A stretch of 38,895 nt of DNA. Source: an uncultured Porphyromonadaceae bacterium. GTDB lineage: Bacteria > Bacteroidota > Bacteroidia > Bacteroidales > Muribaculaceae. The position numbers and the translations under genes were made by a program. How positions within the stretch are numbered: position 1 is the first letter of the stretch; each line of letters begins with the position of its first letter. Location of the stretch: contig URSD01000026.1 in the NCBI GenBank assembly GCA_900550395.1, positions 1-38,895 on the forward strand, in the 5' to 3' direction. Shown here in pieces: positions 1-7,953 of this stretch. The notes below the pieces were generated by a model that searched no databases, was not told where the DNA came from, and worked only from the letters and a program-made list of their open reading frames with translations.

Positions 1-130
1 GTTCCGTATTGTTAAATGTTAAAACACAACTCAGACTGATTTTTTAACACTTTTCGCTTGCGCGACTCCTAGATTTCCGCGAGTTAAGGAGCGACCGCAG
101 GGAGCGACATACTCGCGGTAGGAGCGACAC

Positions 131-191
131 AAACGCATCAACCCGCCGGATGGCGGGTTGCACCACGTTCGGATTTATTGTCAGATTTTCA
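131..191 (+). repeat. 61-bp direct repeat, left target-site duplication
   Basis: This stretch is identical to 1849-1909. It abuts the left IS end and contains hairpin H2a of the element the IS entered. Long, variable target duplications are a known trait of the IS1634 family, so this is read as the duplicated target. Confidence 0.9.
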
Positions 192-258
192 CCTGTTTTC
201 CGTGCTTAACGGGTGTAAGAAAATTCCCAATTGATTATCAATAACATATCGATGGCAA

Positions 259-290
259 TTTGGAAATTTGGGTGTCCCGCGCTAACTTTG
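259..290 (+). promoter_or_regulatory. Transposase promoter, Bacteroidota type
   Basis: TTTG (259-262), 20 bases, then TAACTTTG (283-290) matches the TTTG/TAnnTTTG consensus. The -7 box ends four bases before the ATG at 295, so transcription should start at or next to the start codon and the mRNA is probably leaderless. Confidence 0.75.
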
Positions 291-294
291 TGGC

Positions 295-1821
295 ATGTTT
301 TTGCGCAGGAAGCCCAACAAATCCGGGACTGTCAGTGTACAGGTCGTCGAAAAATGCGACGGCAGATATGTTGTGCTTCAGAGTTTTGGAGCATCAGGCA
401 CTGAAGACGAGATTCGTCGGCTGGAATCGAAAGCACAGACATGGATGGACAAACGCCGTGGTCCACAGTTGCCGTTATGGCAGGAGCGTGATGAAGTGGT
501 CAAGGAGTTTGTCGGCGGTCTGAGCAACGGACAGCTTCAGGTGATTGGTCCTGAGCTTGTGTATGGGACACTGTATGACCATATCGGTTACGGCCGGCTC
601 GACAATGAGCTTTTCCGAGACGTTGTAATATGCCGGCTGTTTAATCCCGGCAGCAAGCTCAAGACGACAGACTACCTGGAGCGATATCTTCACGTCAGGG
701 TAAGCACGGACAGAATCTACCGCATGCTTGATAACCTGGTGCGTCCTGAAGGTGGATTCAAGCAGGATGTGGAGAGGATTTCATTCGACTATACCAAGAA
801 AATAGCGGGCGACAGGATCACCGTTGTATTCTATGACATGACCACTCTCTACTTCGAGGCATCTGACGAGGACGATCTGCGCAGATGTGGGTTTTCAAAA
901 GATGGCAAACACAGTTGCCCGCAGATATTTCTGGGACTATTGGTGACAACCGGGGGTAATCCGATCGGATACGAGATTTTCGAGGGTAATATTTTCGAGG
1001 GACACACGCTTATCCCCGTTATCGAGAGACTGGCAGCCCGTTTTGGTTTCAGTCATCCGATAATAGTGGCGGATGCAGGCCTGCTGTCGAAAAGCAATCT
1101 AAAAGAGCTTGAGGCACGGGGCTACAAATATATCCTTGGTGCACGGCCGAAGAACGAGTCTCAGAAAATAAAGGACAAGATACTGGGGCTGAAACTCGGC
1201 TACGGTCAGATAAAGGTAATCCGTCGCGACAAAGACACGCGTCTGATAGTTTCAATGAGCGAGAAAAGAGCTGCCAAGGACGCCCGCAACCGCCGCCTCG
1301 GGCTTGCACGGCTTGAAAAACGACTCGGCTCCGGCAAACTGACCAAATCGAGTATCAACAACAAAGGCTATAACCGCTATCTTGAGATGCACGGGGATGT
1401 TACAATACGCATAAATTATGACAAGTTCAACGCCGATGCAGCCTGGGATGGCATAAAGGCCTATGTCACAAACACCTCCCTGCCCAAACGGCAGATACTG
1501 GCAAACTACAGCAATCTATGGTTTATAGAGCGTGCATTCCGTATGAACAAGACAGACCTTCGTATACGTCCGATTTATCATAGGCTCAGAAATCGAATCG
1601 AGGGACATATCTGCATTTGTTTTACTGCATACACCATCATGCTTGAACTGGAACGACGACTGAAAGCAGCCAACAGCGGGATAACTCTGGAACGTGCACG
1701 GGAAATCACCAAAACAATGTACCGACTGAGATTCAGGTTACCCGATTCCGGGCAGGAACGGCATGTCGTATTCGGCATGACAGAAGAGCAGCAGTTGCTG
1801 GTCAAACTGACACAAATATGA
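295..1821 (+). CDS. IS1634-family DDE transposase
   Basis: This is the 508-residue transposase of the surrounding IS, which cuts and joins DNA at the element ends. The likely acidic triad is D181 in VFYDMTTLYFE, D260 in IVADAGLLS and E412 in LWFIERAFRMNKTDL. In the last motif E and K are six residues apart, as in the IS4-superfamily Y-R-E-K signature, with Leu in the Arg position. The N-terminal part (about 1-140) lies before the catalytic core. The reading frame is intact and of normal length. The ATG at 295 is chosen because MFLRRKPNKSG matches the usual family start and a promoter sits directly in front. No Shine-Dalgarno is visible. Confidence 0.95.
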   Translation: MFLRRKPNKSGTVSVQVVEKCDGRYVVLQSFGASGTEDEIRRLESKAQTWMDKRRGPQLPLWQERDEVVKEFVGGLSNGQLQVIGPELVYGTLYDHIGYGRLDNELFRDVVICRLFNPGSKLKTTDYLERYLHVRVSTDRIYRMLDNLVRPEGGFKQDVERISFDYTKKIAGDRITVVFYDMTTLYFEASDEDDLRRCGFSKDGKHSCPQIFLGLLVTTGGNPIGYEIFEGNIFEGHTLIPVIERLAARFGFSHPIIVADAGLLSKSNLKELEARGYKYILGARPKNESQKIKDKILGLKLGYGQIKVIRRDKDTRLIVSMSEKRAAKDARNRRLGLARLEKRLGSGKLTKSSINNKGYNRYLEMHGDVTIRINYDKFNADAAWDGIKAYVTNTSLPKRQILANYSNLWFIERAFRMNKTDLRIRPIYHRLRNRIEGHICICFTAYTIMLELERRLKAANSGITLERAREITKTMYRLRFRLPDSGQERHVVFGMTEEQQLLVKLTQI

Positions 1822-1848
1822 CTCGGGTGTCCCATTGCGGAAAACAGG

Positions 1849-1909
1849 AAACGCATCAACCCGCCGGATGGCGGGTTGCACCACGTTCGGATTTATTGTC
1901 AGATTTTCA
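1849..1909 (+). repeat. 61-bp direct repeat, right target-site duplication
   Basis: Identical to 131-191, directly after the right IS end. The sequence diverges at the next base on each side (192 c, 1910 g), which fixes the boundary. Confidence 0.9.
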
Positions 1910-2126
1910 GAAGTTTTCGCGGCCACCAGAGGTCGTGCAACCCGCCATGCGGCGGGTTGATGTCCTTGACTAAACCTACCGCGGATACGGCGCTGTGCGC
2001 CTTAATCCGCGGCTAACCGGATTTTACCCGCCATCCGGCGGGTAATCATCGACAAATAGGGCTTATATGTCTGTTAGCGCCTAACAATCAACCATTTACT
2101 TTATCTCACCGGACTGCAATAATTGA

Positions 2127-3263
2127 TTATCGTCCGCCGTACATATCCTCGTAATAGCGCTCGTAGTCGCCGGAGGTGATGTTGTCCATCCACTCCTGGT
2201 TGTCGAGATACCAGCGCACGGTTTTTTCAATTCCCTCCTCAAATTGCAGCGAAGGCTCCCAGCCCAGCTCGGCCTGGAGCTTGCGCGAGTCGATGGCATA
2301 GCGCATATCGTGGCCGGGGCGGTCGGTCACAAAGGTTATCAGCCTGTCGCTGTAGCCCTCGGGATTGCCCAGAAGTCGGTCGACGGTGCGTATTATCACC
2401 TTGATTATATCGATGTTCTTCCACTCGTTGAAGCCGCCGATGTTGTAAGTCTCGGCCACCTTTCCGCAATGGAAGATGAGGTCGATGGCACGCGCGTGAT
2501 CCTCGACGTAGAGCCAGTCTCGCACATTCTCGCCCCGGCCGTACACCGGCAGCGGGCGTCCGTGGCGGATATTGTTGATGAACAGAGGAATCAGCTTCTC
2601 GGGGAACTGATAGGGACCGTAATTGTTGGAGCAGTTGGTGACAACGACCGGCATGCCGTAGGTGTCATGGTAGGAACGGACGAAGTGGTCGCTCGCCGCC
2701 TTCGACGCGGAGTACGGGCTGTGGGGATTGTAGGCGGTGGACTCCAGAAAGAAGTCCTCGCCGTAGGCATGATGATGGCATGCGGATGATGCCGCCGTCG
2801 TGAACGGCGACTCGATGCCCTCAGGACGGCTCAGCTCAAGCGCGCCGTACACCTCGTCGGTGGATATGTGGTAGAACAGCTTGCCTTTATATCCTTCGGG
2901 GCGGCTCTCCCAGTAAACTTTCACGGCCTGAAGCAGCGCGAGCGTACCCATCACGTTGGTGCGCGCGAACGCGAAAGGCTCCTTGATGGAACGGTCGACG
3001 TGGCTCTCGGCGGCAAGGTGTATGATGCCGTCCACTTTGTGTTCCTTCATCAGCGCAAGCATACGGTCATAGTCGCATATATCGGCGCGCACGAAGGTGT
3101 AGTTGGGACGGTCCTCTATGTCCTTGAGATTGGCGAGGTTGCCGGCATACGTCAGTTTGTCGACGTTGATTATGTGATAATCGGGATATTTGTTGACGAA
3201 CAGCCGCACCACGTGCGAGCCTATGAATCCGGCACCGCCGGTGATTATGATATTGCGCTTCAT
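2127..3263 (-). CDS. rfbB: dTDP-glucose 4,6-dehydratase (RmlB)
   Basis: This enzyme converts dTDP-glucose to dTDP-4-keto-6-deoxyglucose in the cytoplasm, step two of dTDP-rhamnose synthesis. It is an extended short-chain dehydrogenase of 378 residues. The NAD-binding GGAGFIG is at 9-15, the catalytic STDEVYG at 134-140 (T135, D136, E137), and the YSASK Tyr-Lys pair is Y184/K188. The loop between the last two motifs is longer than in enterobacterial RmlB, as is usual in Bacteroidota. Its start overlaps the end of rfbC by four bases, so it is the last gene of the rfbA-rfbC-rfbB operon. Downstream lies only the hairpin element. Confidence 0.97.
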   Translation of the reverse strand: MKRNIIITGGAGFIGSHVVRLFVNKYPDYHIINVDKLTYAGNLANLKDIEDRPNYTFVRADICDYDRMLALMKEHKVDGIIHLAAESHVDRSIKEPFAFARTNVMGTLALLQAVKVYWESRPEGYKGKLFYHISTDEVYGALELSRPEGIESPFTTAASSACHHHAYGEDFFLESTAYNPHSPYSASKAASDHFVRSYHDTYGMPVVVTNCSNNYGPYQFPEKLIPLFINNIRHGRPLPVYGRGENVRDWLYVEDHARAIDLIFHCGKVAETYNIGGFNEWKNIDIIKVIIRTVDRLLGNPEGYSDRLITFVTDRPGHDMRYAIDSRKLQAELGWEPSLQFEEGIEKTVRWYLDNQEWMDNITSGDYERYYEDMYGGR

Positions 3264-3835
3264 TGCTGATAGAGGTCAGTGTTGTAATCGAAAGGTGAAT
3301 CGAATTCGGCAAAGGACGGATGGCGGGTATCCTTGGCTGAAAGAATGACAGCGGCAGGGTCGACGCGCCAGTCGATGCCCAGCGAGGCGTCGGCTATCGA
3401 GATGCCGCCCTCTGCCTCGGGATGATAGTAGTTGTCGCACTTGTAGGCAAACACGGCCGTGTCGCTCAGCACAGCGAAACCGTGGGCGAAGCCGCGCGGG
3501 ATGAACAGACGGCGGTGAGTGTCAGCACTCAGCTCCACGGCCACATGGCGCCCGTAGGTGGGCGAGCCGCGGCGGATGTCCACAGCAACGTCGAGCACGC
3601 GTCCCAGCACACACCCCACGAGTTTAGACTGCGCGTAGGGCGGCCGCTGGAAGTGGAGTCCGCGGATGACGCCGCGCGTCGACATCGACTCGTTGTCCTG
3701 CACGAAGCGCACGGGACGAACAGCCGCGTCGAAGTCGCGCTGCGACCAGCTCTCGAAGAAGTAGCCGCGCTCGTCGTGAAAGACGCGCGGCTCTATGATG
3801 ACGACGCCCTCGATGGCGGTAGGTATCACGTTCAT
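3260..3835 (-). CDS. rfbC: dTDP-4-dehydrorhamnose 3,5-epimerase (RmlC)
   Basis: This 191-residue cupin enzyme epimerises C3 and C5 of dTDP-4-keto-6-deoxyglucose, the step that commits the sugar to the L-rhamnose series. Recognisable motifs are the N-terminal PRVFHDERGYFFESW, the catalytic-base His61 in RGLHFQ, Lys71, FIPRGFAHGF at 111-120 and Tyr131 in the YKCDNYY segment. It overlaps rfbA upstream and rfbB downstream by four bases each, a translationally coupled arrangement. Its presence argues for dTDP-rhamnose as the product, although the final reductase RfbD is not in the window. Confidence 0.97.
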   Translation of the reverse strand: MNVIPTAIEGVVIIEPRVFHDERGYFFESWSQRDFDAAVRPVRFVQDNESMSTRGVIRGLHFQRPPYAQSKLVGCVLGRVLDVAVDIRRGSPTYGRHVAVELSADTHRRLFIPRGFAHGFAVLSDTAVFAYKCDNYYHPEAEGGISIADASLGIDWRVDPAAVILSAKDTRHPSFAEFDSPFDYNTDLYQQ

Positions 3836-4740
3836 AGCTGCTCGGGGGCTGATAGCGGGAAACGGTCCATATCGTCGACCACTTTCATGAGGTACTGTCC
3901 GTACTGGTTTCGGAGCATGGGTCGCGCAATCTCAATCATGCGCTCGCGCGAAATCCATCCGTTGCGATAGGCTATGCCCTCGAGGCAGGCAATCTTCAGT
4001 CCCTGCCGTTTTTCGAGCACCTCCACGTAGATTGATGCCTCGGCCAGCGAGTCGTGCGTGCCCGTGTCGAGCCACGCAAAACCGCGCGGCAGAGGACGCA
4101 CAAGCAGCGCGCCGTCGCTGAGAAAGCGCTGGTTGACCGACGTTATCTCAAGCTCGCCGCGGGCCGACGGACGTATGCCGGCCGCCACGTCCACTACCCT
4201 GTTGGGATAGAAATAAAGCCCTGTCACGGCGTAGTTGGATTTGGGATGCTCCGGCTTTTCCTCAATGGAGAGGCAGCGCCCGGCGGCATCGAACTCCGCC
4301 ACGCCGTAGCGCTCAGGGTCGTTGACACGATAGCCGAACACAGTCGCAGTGCCCTGCTCCGCCGCAGCCACGGCATCGCGCAGCATGGAGGAGAAACCGG
4401 CGCCGTGAAATATATTGTCGCCCAGCACCAGGCACACACTGTAGCCGCCGATAAAGTCGCGCCCTATCAGAAACGCCTGGGCAAGCCCGTCGGGCGACGG
4501 CTGCGCGGCATAGCTGAAACGCACGCCGAAGTCCGAGCCGTCGCCCAGCAGACGCCGGAACGATGGCAGGTCGGCAGGCGTGGAGATGATAAGTATATCG
4601 CGTATCCCGGCAAGCATCAGGGTGGAGACGGGATAATACACCATCGGCTTGTCGTAGATAGGCAGCAGTTGCTTGCTGACCCCCTTGGTTATAGGGTAAA
4701 GACGCGTGCCGGAGCCTCCGGCGAGAACGATTCCTTTCAT
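3832..4740 (-). CDS. rfbA: glucose-1-phosphate thymidylyltransferase (RmlA)
   Basis: It joins glucose-1-phosphate and dTTP to give dTDP-glucose, the first step of dTDP-rhamnose synthesis. The 302-residue length is normal for long-form RmlA. The nucleotide-binding signature GGSGTRL is at 8-14, followed by the KQLLPIYDKPMVYYP segment, and VLGDNIFHG carries the metal-binding Asp. It is first in the leftward operon rfbA-rfbC-rfbB. The region in front (4741-4836) shows no strong match to the TTTG/TAnnTTTG promoter; a weak TAATTTTA box is the best candidate. Confidence 0.97.
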   Translation of the reverse strand: MKGIVLAGGSGTRLYPITKGVSKQLLPIYDKPMVYYPVSTLMLAGIRDILIISTPADLPSFRRLLGDGSDFGVRFSYAAQPSPDGLAQAFLIGRDFIGGYSVCLVLGDNIFHGAGFSSMLRDAVAAAEQGTATVFGYRVNDPERYGVAEFDAAGRCLSIEEKPEHPKSNYAVTGLYFYPNRVVDVAAGIRPSARGELEITSVNQRFLSDGALLVRPLPRGFAWLDTGTHDSLAEASIYVEVLEKRQGLKIACLEGIAYRNGWISRERMIEIARPMLRNQYGQYLMKVVDDMDRFPLSAPEQL

Positions 4741-4836
4741 AATCGATTGCCAATTATCGGCATAAAATTACGAATAAAGTTTGACACTTGCGGCCACCGG
4801 CGCCAGAAATTTACAAATGCCGGCAGCTATATCATA

Positions 4837-4871
4837 AAAATCCCTGCAACTAAACGAGTTGCAGGGATTTT
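4837..4871 (-). terminator. Intrinsic terminator of the tRNA-Leu gene
   Basis: A perfect 15-bp stem (4837-4851 with 4857-4871) closes a five-base loop. On the minus strand it is followed by a short T-rich tract. It lies three bases past the tRNA 3' end and could also stop transcripts of the glyS operon that read through the tRNA. Confidence 0.88.
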
Positions 4872-4874
4872 ACG

Positions 4875-4958
4875 TGCCCGAAGCGGGACTCGAACCCGCA
4901 CGGCTGCAATAGCCAAGGGATTTTAAGTCCCTCGTGTCTACCATTCCACCATTCGGGC
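4875..4958 (-). tRNA. tRNA-Leu (anticodon UAA)
   Basis: The 84-base minus-strand sequence folds as a class II tRNA. GCCCGAA at the 5' end pairs with TTCGGGC at the 3' end, with discriminator A and no encoded CCA. The anticodon stem AGGGA/TCCCT encloses loop CTTAAAA, with anticodon TAA at 4923-4925. A variable arm follows, then the GGTTCGAGTCC T-arm. It reads UUA and, by wobble, UUG leucine codons. Confidence 0.96.
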
Positions 4959-4966
4959 AGGGCATG

Positions 4967-4997
4967 CAAAGTTAGCGATTATTGGCGTGCTCTGCAA
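4967..4997 (-). promoter_or_regulatory. tRNA-Leu promoter
   Basis: Read on the minus strand, TTG (4995-4997) is followed by 20 bases and TAACTTTG (4967-4974), eight bases before the tRNA 5' end. This is a good match to the Bacteroidota consensus. Confidence 0.8.
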
Positions 4998-5010
4998 GCG
5001 TCGGGATGGG

Positions 5011-5571
5011 TTATTTTTTCTCGTAAGCGTAAATATCGACCAGGCGGACGTTGAAGCGAAGCGCCGAGTAGGGCTTAATCATGTTGCTGACAAGGTTTTC
5101 GCCGTAAGCCATGTTGTAGGGACAGATAATTTCGGCGGTGTCGCCCACATGCAGGGTCTCGAAAGCAGCCGTCCAGCCGTCGATGACCGAGTTGAGTTGG
5201 AAACGCTGCACGCCGGGGCGGCCATAGGTGGTTACGGTCATGGAGCTGTCGAAGCGTTCGCCCTGGAAGTTGTAGCCCTTGTATATGACATCAATGGTGC
5301 TGGTGGAGAGGGGCCTGAGATTGCCGGTGTTGGGCTCGCCGAAACGGTGCACGAGCACGTAGGCGCCATTGTACCATGACGGTATCACGACCTCGTAGTA
5401 AGGCGTACCGTCGGGGTTCTTGCGGGCCTGCTGTTCCTTCAGCCACGCCTCGTTGTCGTTGCGCCAGTCGGCATAGGTGGTCCAGGTGTCCTTGTAGTCA
5501 TCGTCGTTGCAGGCGGTGGCAAGGGCTCCGAGGCCGAGTATGGCGCAGGCCATGTAGAGTAGTTTCTTCAT
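5011..5571 (-). CDS. FKBP-type peptidyl-prolyl isomerase lipoprotein
   Basis: This 186-residue protein has a lipoprotein signal with lipobox LATAC (C21), so it is probably anchored in an envelope membrane. The mature part carries an FKBP fold: GYNFQGERFDSS, then VIDGWTAAFETLHVGDTAEIICPYNMAYGE, then KPYSALRFNVRLVDI. This is the usual order F-D-S, I-x-GW, AYG, L-x-F-x-V-x-L. It should isomerise X-Pro bonds in exported proteins. It is last in the glyS-lemA-FKBP operon, two bases after lemA. Some hydrophobic-pocket residues differ from classical FKBPs, so catalytic strength is uncertain. Confidence 0.85.
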   Translation of the reverse strand: MKKLLYMACAILGLGALATACNDDDYKDTWTTYADWRNDNEAWLKEQQARKNPDGTPYYEVVIPSWYNGAYVLVHRFGEPNTGNLRPLSTSTIDVIYKGYNFQGERFDSSMTVTTYGRPGVQRFQLNSVIDGWTAAFETLHVGDTAEIICPYNMAYGENLVSNMIKPYSALRFNVRLVDIYAYEKK

Positions 5572-5573
5572 TG

Positions 5574-6191
5574 TCAGAACTGTACTTTAGGGGCTGACTG
5601 TGCGGCTTCTTCGGCCTGGAACTGAGGTTTGGGCGAGAAGCCGAAGATTCCGGCGAAGATGTTGCGGGGGAAGCGGCGCAGCGATGTGTTGTACTGCTTC
5701 ACGACGTCGGTGTAGCGGCCGCGCTCGGTGGCGATGCGGTTCTCGGTGCCTTCGAGCTGGGTCTGCAGATTCATGAAGTTGGTATTGGCCTTGAGGTCGG
5801 GATAAGCCTCATGCACGGCGTTGACGTAGATGCTGAGGGCGCGGTTGAGCGAGCTCTGGGCTGCGTTGTAGCTCTCGAAGGCGGCGGTGTTGCCCGGGAC
5901 GGAGGCCGCGTTGCGCAGACTGTCGGCGGTGTTGTAGGCGTCGCTAAGGCCGGCACGGGCGCGGGTGACGCTCTCGAGGGTGTTGCTCTCGTGCGAGGCA
6001 TAGCCCTTGACGGTCTCCACCAGGTTGGGGATGAGGTCGAGACGGCGCTGGTACTGCACCTCTACCTTGGCCCATGCGGCATCGACTTCCTGCTCGAGGG
6101 TGACGAGGCCGTTGTAGACGCTGCATCCGCCGCCGAGAATGGCAGCGAGCGCCACGATGACGACGATGAGGGTGATGTTGCTTTTTTTCAT
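5574..6191 (-). CDS. lemA: LemA family protein
   Basis: A 205-residue membrane-tethered helical protein. A hydrophobic segment (about 7-22) ends in a lipobox-like LGGGC (C23), so it may be an N-terminal anchor or a lipoprotein signal. The LemA core follows: YNGLVTLEQEVDAAWAKVEVQYQRR, DLIPNLVETVKGYASHE, and near the C-terminus YNTSLRRFPRNIFAGIFGF. The biochemical role of LemA is not established. It lies three bases after glyS and two before the FKBP gene, so it is co-transcribed with them. Confidence 0.93.
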   Translation of the reverse strand: MKKSNITLIVVIVALAAILGGGCSVYNGLVTLEQEVDAAWAKVEVQYQRRLDLIPNLVETVKGYASHESNTLESVTRARAGLSDAYNTADSLRNAASVPGNTAAFESYNAAQSSLNRALSIYVNAVHEAYPDLKANTNFMNLQTQLEGTENRIATERGRYTDVVKQYNTSLRRFPRNIFAGIFGFSPKPQFQAEEAAQSAPKVQF

Positions 6192-6194
6192 AAA

Positions 6195-7739
6195 TTATCC
6201 TAATTTGCGGAGGAGTGAGTTGAGGCTGACGCGGTCGTGGATAAGGCGGTGCAGGTCGGCTATTGCCACGCGTGTCTGCTGCATGGAGTCGCGCTCGCGC
6301 AGGGTGACGGTGCCGTCCTCAAGCGTCTGATGGTCGACGGTGATGCAGAAAGGCGTGCCGATGGCGTCCTGACGGCGGTAGCGCTTGCCTATGCTGTCCT
6401 TCTCGTCGTAGTGCGTGGCGAAGTCGAATTTCAGGTCGTTGACAATCTCTCGCGCCTTCTCGGGCAGACCGTCCTTCTTTACAAGAGGCATGACGGCGCA
6501 CTTGACGGGAGCGAGGGCCTCCGGCAGGTGCAGGACCACGCGCTTGTCGCCGCCTTCGAGCTGCTGCTCCTCGTAGCTGGAGCAGAGCACGCTGAGGAAC
6601 ATGCGGTCGACGCCGATTGACGTCTCGATGACGTAGGGCGTGTAGCTCTCGTTTAGCTCGGGGTCGAAATACTGAATCTTCTTGCCGGAGAACTTCTCGT
6701 GCTGCGAGAGGTCGAAGTTGGTACGGGAGTGTATGCCCTCCACTTCCTTGAAGCCGAACGGCATCAGGAACTCGATGTCGGTAGCGGCATTGGCGTAGTG
6801 GGCGAGCTTCTCGTGGTCGTGATAGCGGTATTTCTCGTCGCCGAGACCGAGAGCCTTGTGCCAGCGCAGGCGCTGCTCCTTCCAGTAGGCGAAATACTCC
6901 ATTTCGCGGCCCGGCTGCACGAAGAACTGCATCTCCATCTGCTCGAACTCACGCATGCGGAAGATGAACTGACGGGCCACAATCTCGTTGCGGAAAGCCT
7001 TGCCTATCTGGGCAATGCCGAAGGGGATACGCATGCGGCCGGTCTTCTGCACGTTCAGGTAGTTGACGAAGATGCCCTGCGCCGTTTCGGGACGGAGATA
7101 GACGGTCATGGCGCCGTCGGCCGTGGAGCCCATCTCGGTCTTGAACATAAGGTTGAACTGGCGCACCTCGGTCCAGTTGCGCGTGCCGCTGATGGGGCAG
7201 ACGATTTCCTCGTCGAGGATAATCTGACGCAGGCCTTCGAGGTCGTTGGCGTTCATCGCCTCGGAGAAGCGGGTGTGGAGAGCCTCGCGTTTGGCGGCAA
7301 TCTCAGCCACGCGCGGATTGGTCTGGCGGAACAGAGCCTCGTCAAAGCTGTCGCCGAAGCGCTTGCGCGCCTTGGCTACTTCCTTTTCAATCTTGTCGTC
7401 GTATTTGGCGATCTGCTCCTCAATGAGCACGTCGGCGCGGTAGCGCTTCTTGCTGTCGCGGTTGTCGATGAGGGGGTCGTTGAAAGCGTCGACGTGGCCC
7501 GAAGCCTTCCAGATGGTGGGATGCATGAATATCGCCGAGTCGATGCCTACGATATTCTCGTGGAGCAGCGTCATGGCTTCCCACCAGTAGCGCTTGATGT
7601 TGTTTTTGAGTTCCACGCCGTTCTGGCCGTAGTCGTATACGGCTGAAAGGCCATCGTATATCTCGGAGCTTGGGAAAACAAAACCGTATTCCTTGGCATG
7701 GGACACGATTTTCTTAAACACGTCTTCTTGTTGTGCCAT
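6195..7739 (-). CDS. glyS: glycyl-tRNA synthetase, dimeric class II
   Basis: It charges tRNA-Gly with glycine. The start is placed at 7739 (MAQQEDVFKK), giving 514 residues; an open frame continues 13 codons further but that extension has no family resemblance. Motifs visible are RPETAQGIFVNY, IPFGIAQIGKAFRNEI (class II motif 2 region), RMREFEQMEMQFF and the motif 3 region ETSIGVDRMFLSVL. A C-terminal anticodon-binding domain starts near VVLHLPEALAPVKCAVMPL. This is the eukaryote/archaeal-like alpha2 form, not the GlyQ/GlyS tetramer. It heads an operon with lemA and the FKBP lipoprotein gene. Confidence 0.97.
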   Translation of the reverse strand: MAQQEDVFKKIVSHAKEYGFVFPSSEIYDGLSAVYDYGQNGVELKNNIKRYWWEAMTLLHENIVGIDSAIFMHPTIWKASGHVDAFNDPLIDNRDSKKRYRADVLIEEQIAKYDDKIEKEVAKARKRFGDSFDEALFRQTNPRVAEIAAKREALHTRFSEAMNANDLEGLRQIILDEEIVCPISGTRNWTEVRQFNLMFKTEMGSTADGAMTVYLRPETAQGIFVNYLNVQKTGRMRIPFGIAQIGKAFRNEIVARQFIFRMREFEQMEMQFFVQPGREMEYFAYWKEQRLRWHKALGLGDEKYRYHDHEKLAHYANAATDIEFLMPFGFKEVEGIHSRTNFDLSQHEKFSGKKIQYFDPELNESYTPYVIETSIGVDRMFLSVLCSSYEEQQLEGGDKRVVLHLPEALAPVKCAVMPLVKKDGLPEKAREIVNDLKFDFATHYDEKDSIGKRYRRQDAIGTPFCITVDHQTLEDGTVTLRERDSMQQTRVAIADLHRLIHDRVSLNSLLRKLG

Positions 7740-7775
7740 ATTTTGTGATAAATGATATTTTCTACATTCAAGAGG

Positions 7776-7783
7776 CAAAGGTA
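7776..7783 (-). promoter_or_regulatory. glyS operon -7 box
   Basis: TACCTTTG on the minus strand matches TAnnTTTG, about 36 bases before the glyS start. No clear TTTG is seen at the expected upstream distance. Confidence 0.6.
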
Positions 7784-7853
7784 GTAAAATTTTGTCAGAG
7801 AGCCTTTAAAAAATATTGTTAATTCAATTTTTGTGGAAATATAGCGGGGAAAA

Positions 7854-7885
7854 TTTTGTCGGGTGACAAAAAAGCGCTAAATTTG
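7854..7885 (+). promoter_or_regulatory. L31 gene promoter
   Basis: TTTTG (7854-7858), 19 bases, TAAATTTG (7878-7885) fits the Bacteroidota consensus. The transcript would have a leader of about 60 bases before the ATG at 7954. Confidence 0.78.
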
Positions 7886-7953
7886 CAGGCCATTACGAAC
7901 GAAGCGCCCTACCAGCGCAAAATTCATAAACCACGCCAAAACTCCTACAAGAT

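Larger units (their letters stand above)
192..1848 (+). mobile_element. IS1634-family insertion sequence, complete
   Basis: The element is 1,657 bp. Its left end begins cctgttttccg (192-202) and its right end is the exact reverse complement (1838-1848), giving 11-bp terminal inverted repeats. It carries one transposase gene and is flanked by a 61-bp direct repeat. Intact ends, an intact reading frame and identical flanking duplications suggest a recent, possibly still active insertion. A gggtgtccc motif occurs near both ends (269-277 and 1823-1831) but as a direct repeat, so it is not the terminus. Confidence 0.93.
77..2043. repeat. Multi-hairpin intergenic element, left copy, split by an IS
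   Basis: Without the IS and its 61-base duplication this is one element of about 300 bases with five hairpins in order. H1 has 8-bp arms at 77-84 and 111-118 around a 26-base loop. H2a has 9-bp arms at 139-147 and 152-160. H2b is at 1938-1959 with 9-bp arms. H3 has arms at 1979-1986 and 2005-2012 around an 18-base loop that holds its own ggcgc/gcgcc hairpin. H4 is at 2026-2043. The same order, with near-identical spacing except between H2a and H2b, recurs at 38675-38895. No gene is seen in 1-294 or 1822-2126 apart from the IS. The role is unknown; a miniature mobile element or a structured RNA are both possible. Confidence 0.85.

Noticed and set aside
269..1831. gggtgtccc motifs near both IS ends as terminal repeats
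   Set aside because: They are in direct, not inverted, orientation and lie inside the true 11-bp inverted ends.
131..1909. Possible CRISPR-like repeats around the transposase
   Set aside because: There are only two 61-bp copies, each abutting an IS end, so they are a target duplication; there is no repeat-spacer array in the window.
6699..7646. 315-codon open frame opposite glyS
   Set aside because: It is wholly antisense to a conserved tRNA synthetase, with composition typical of a shadow frame.
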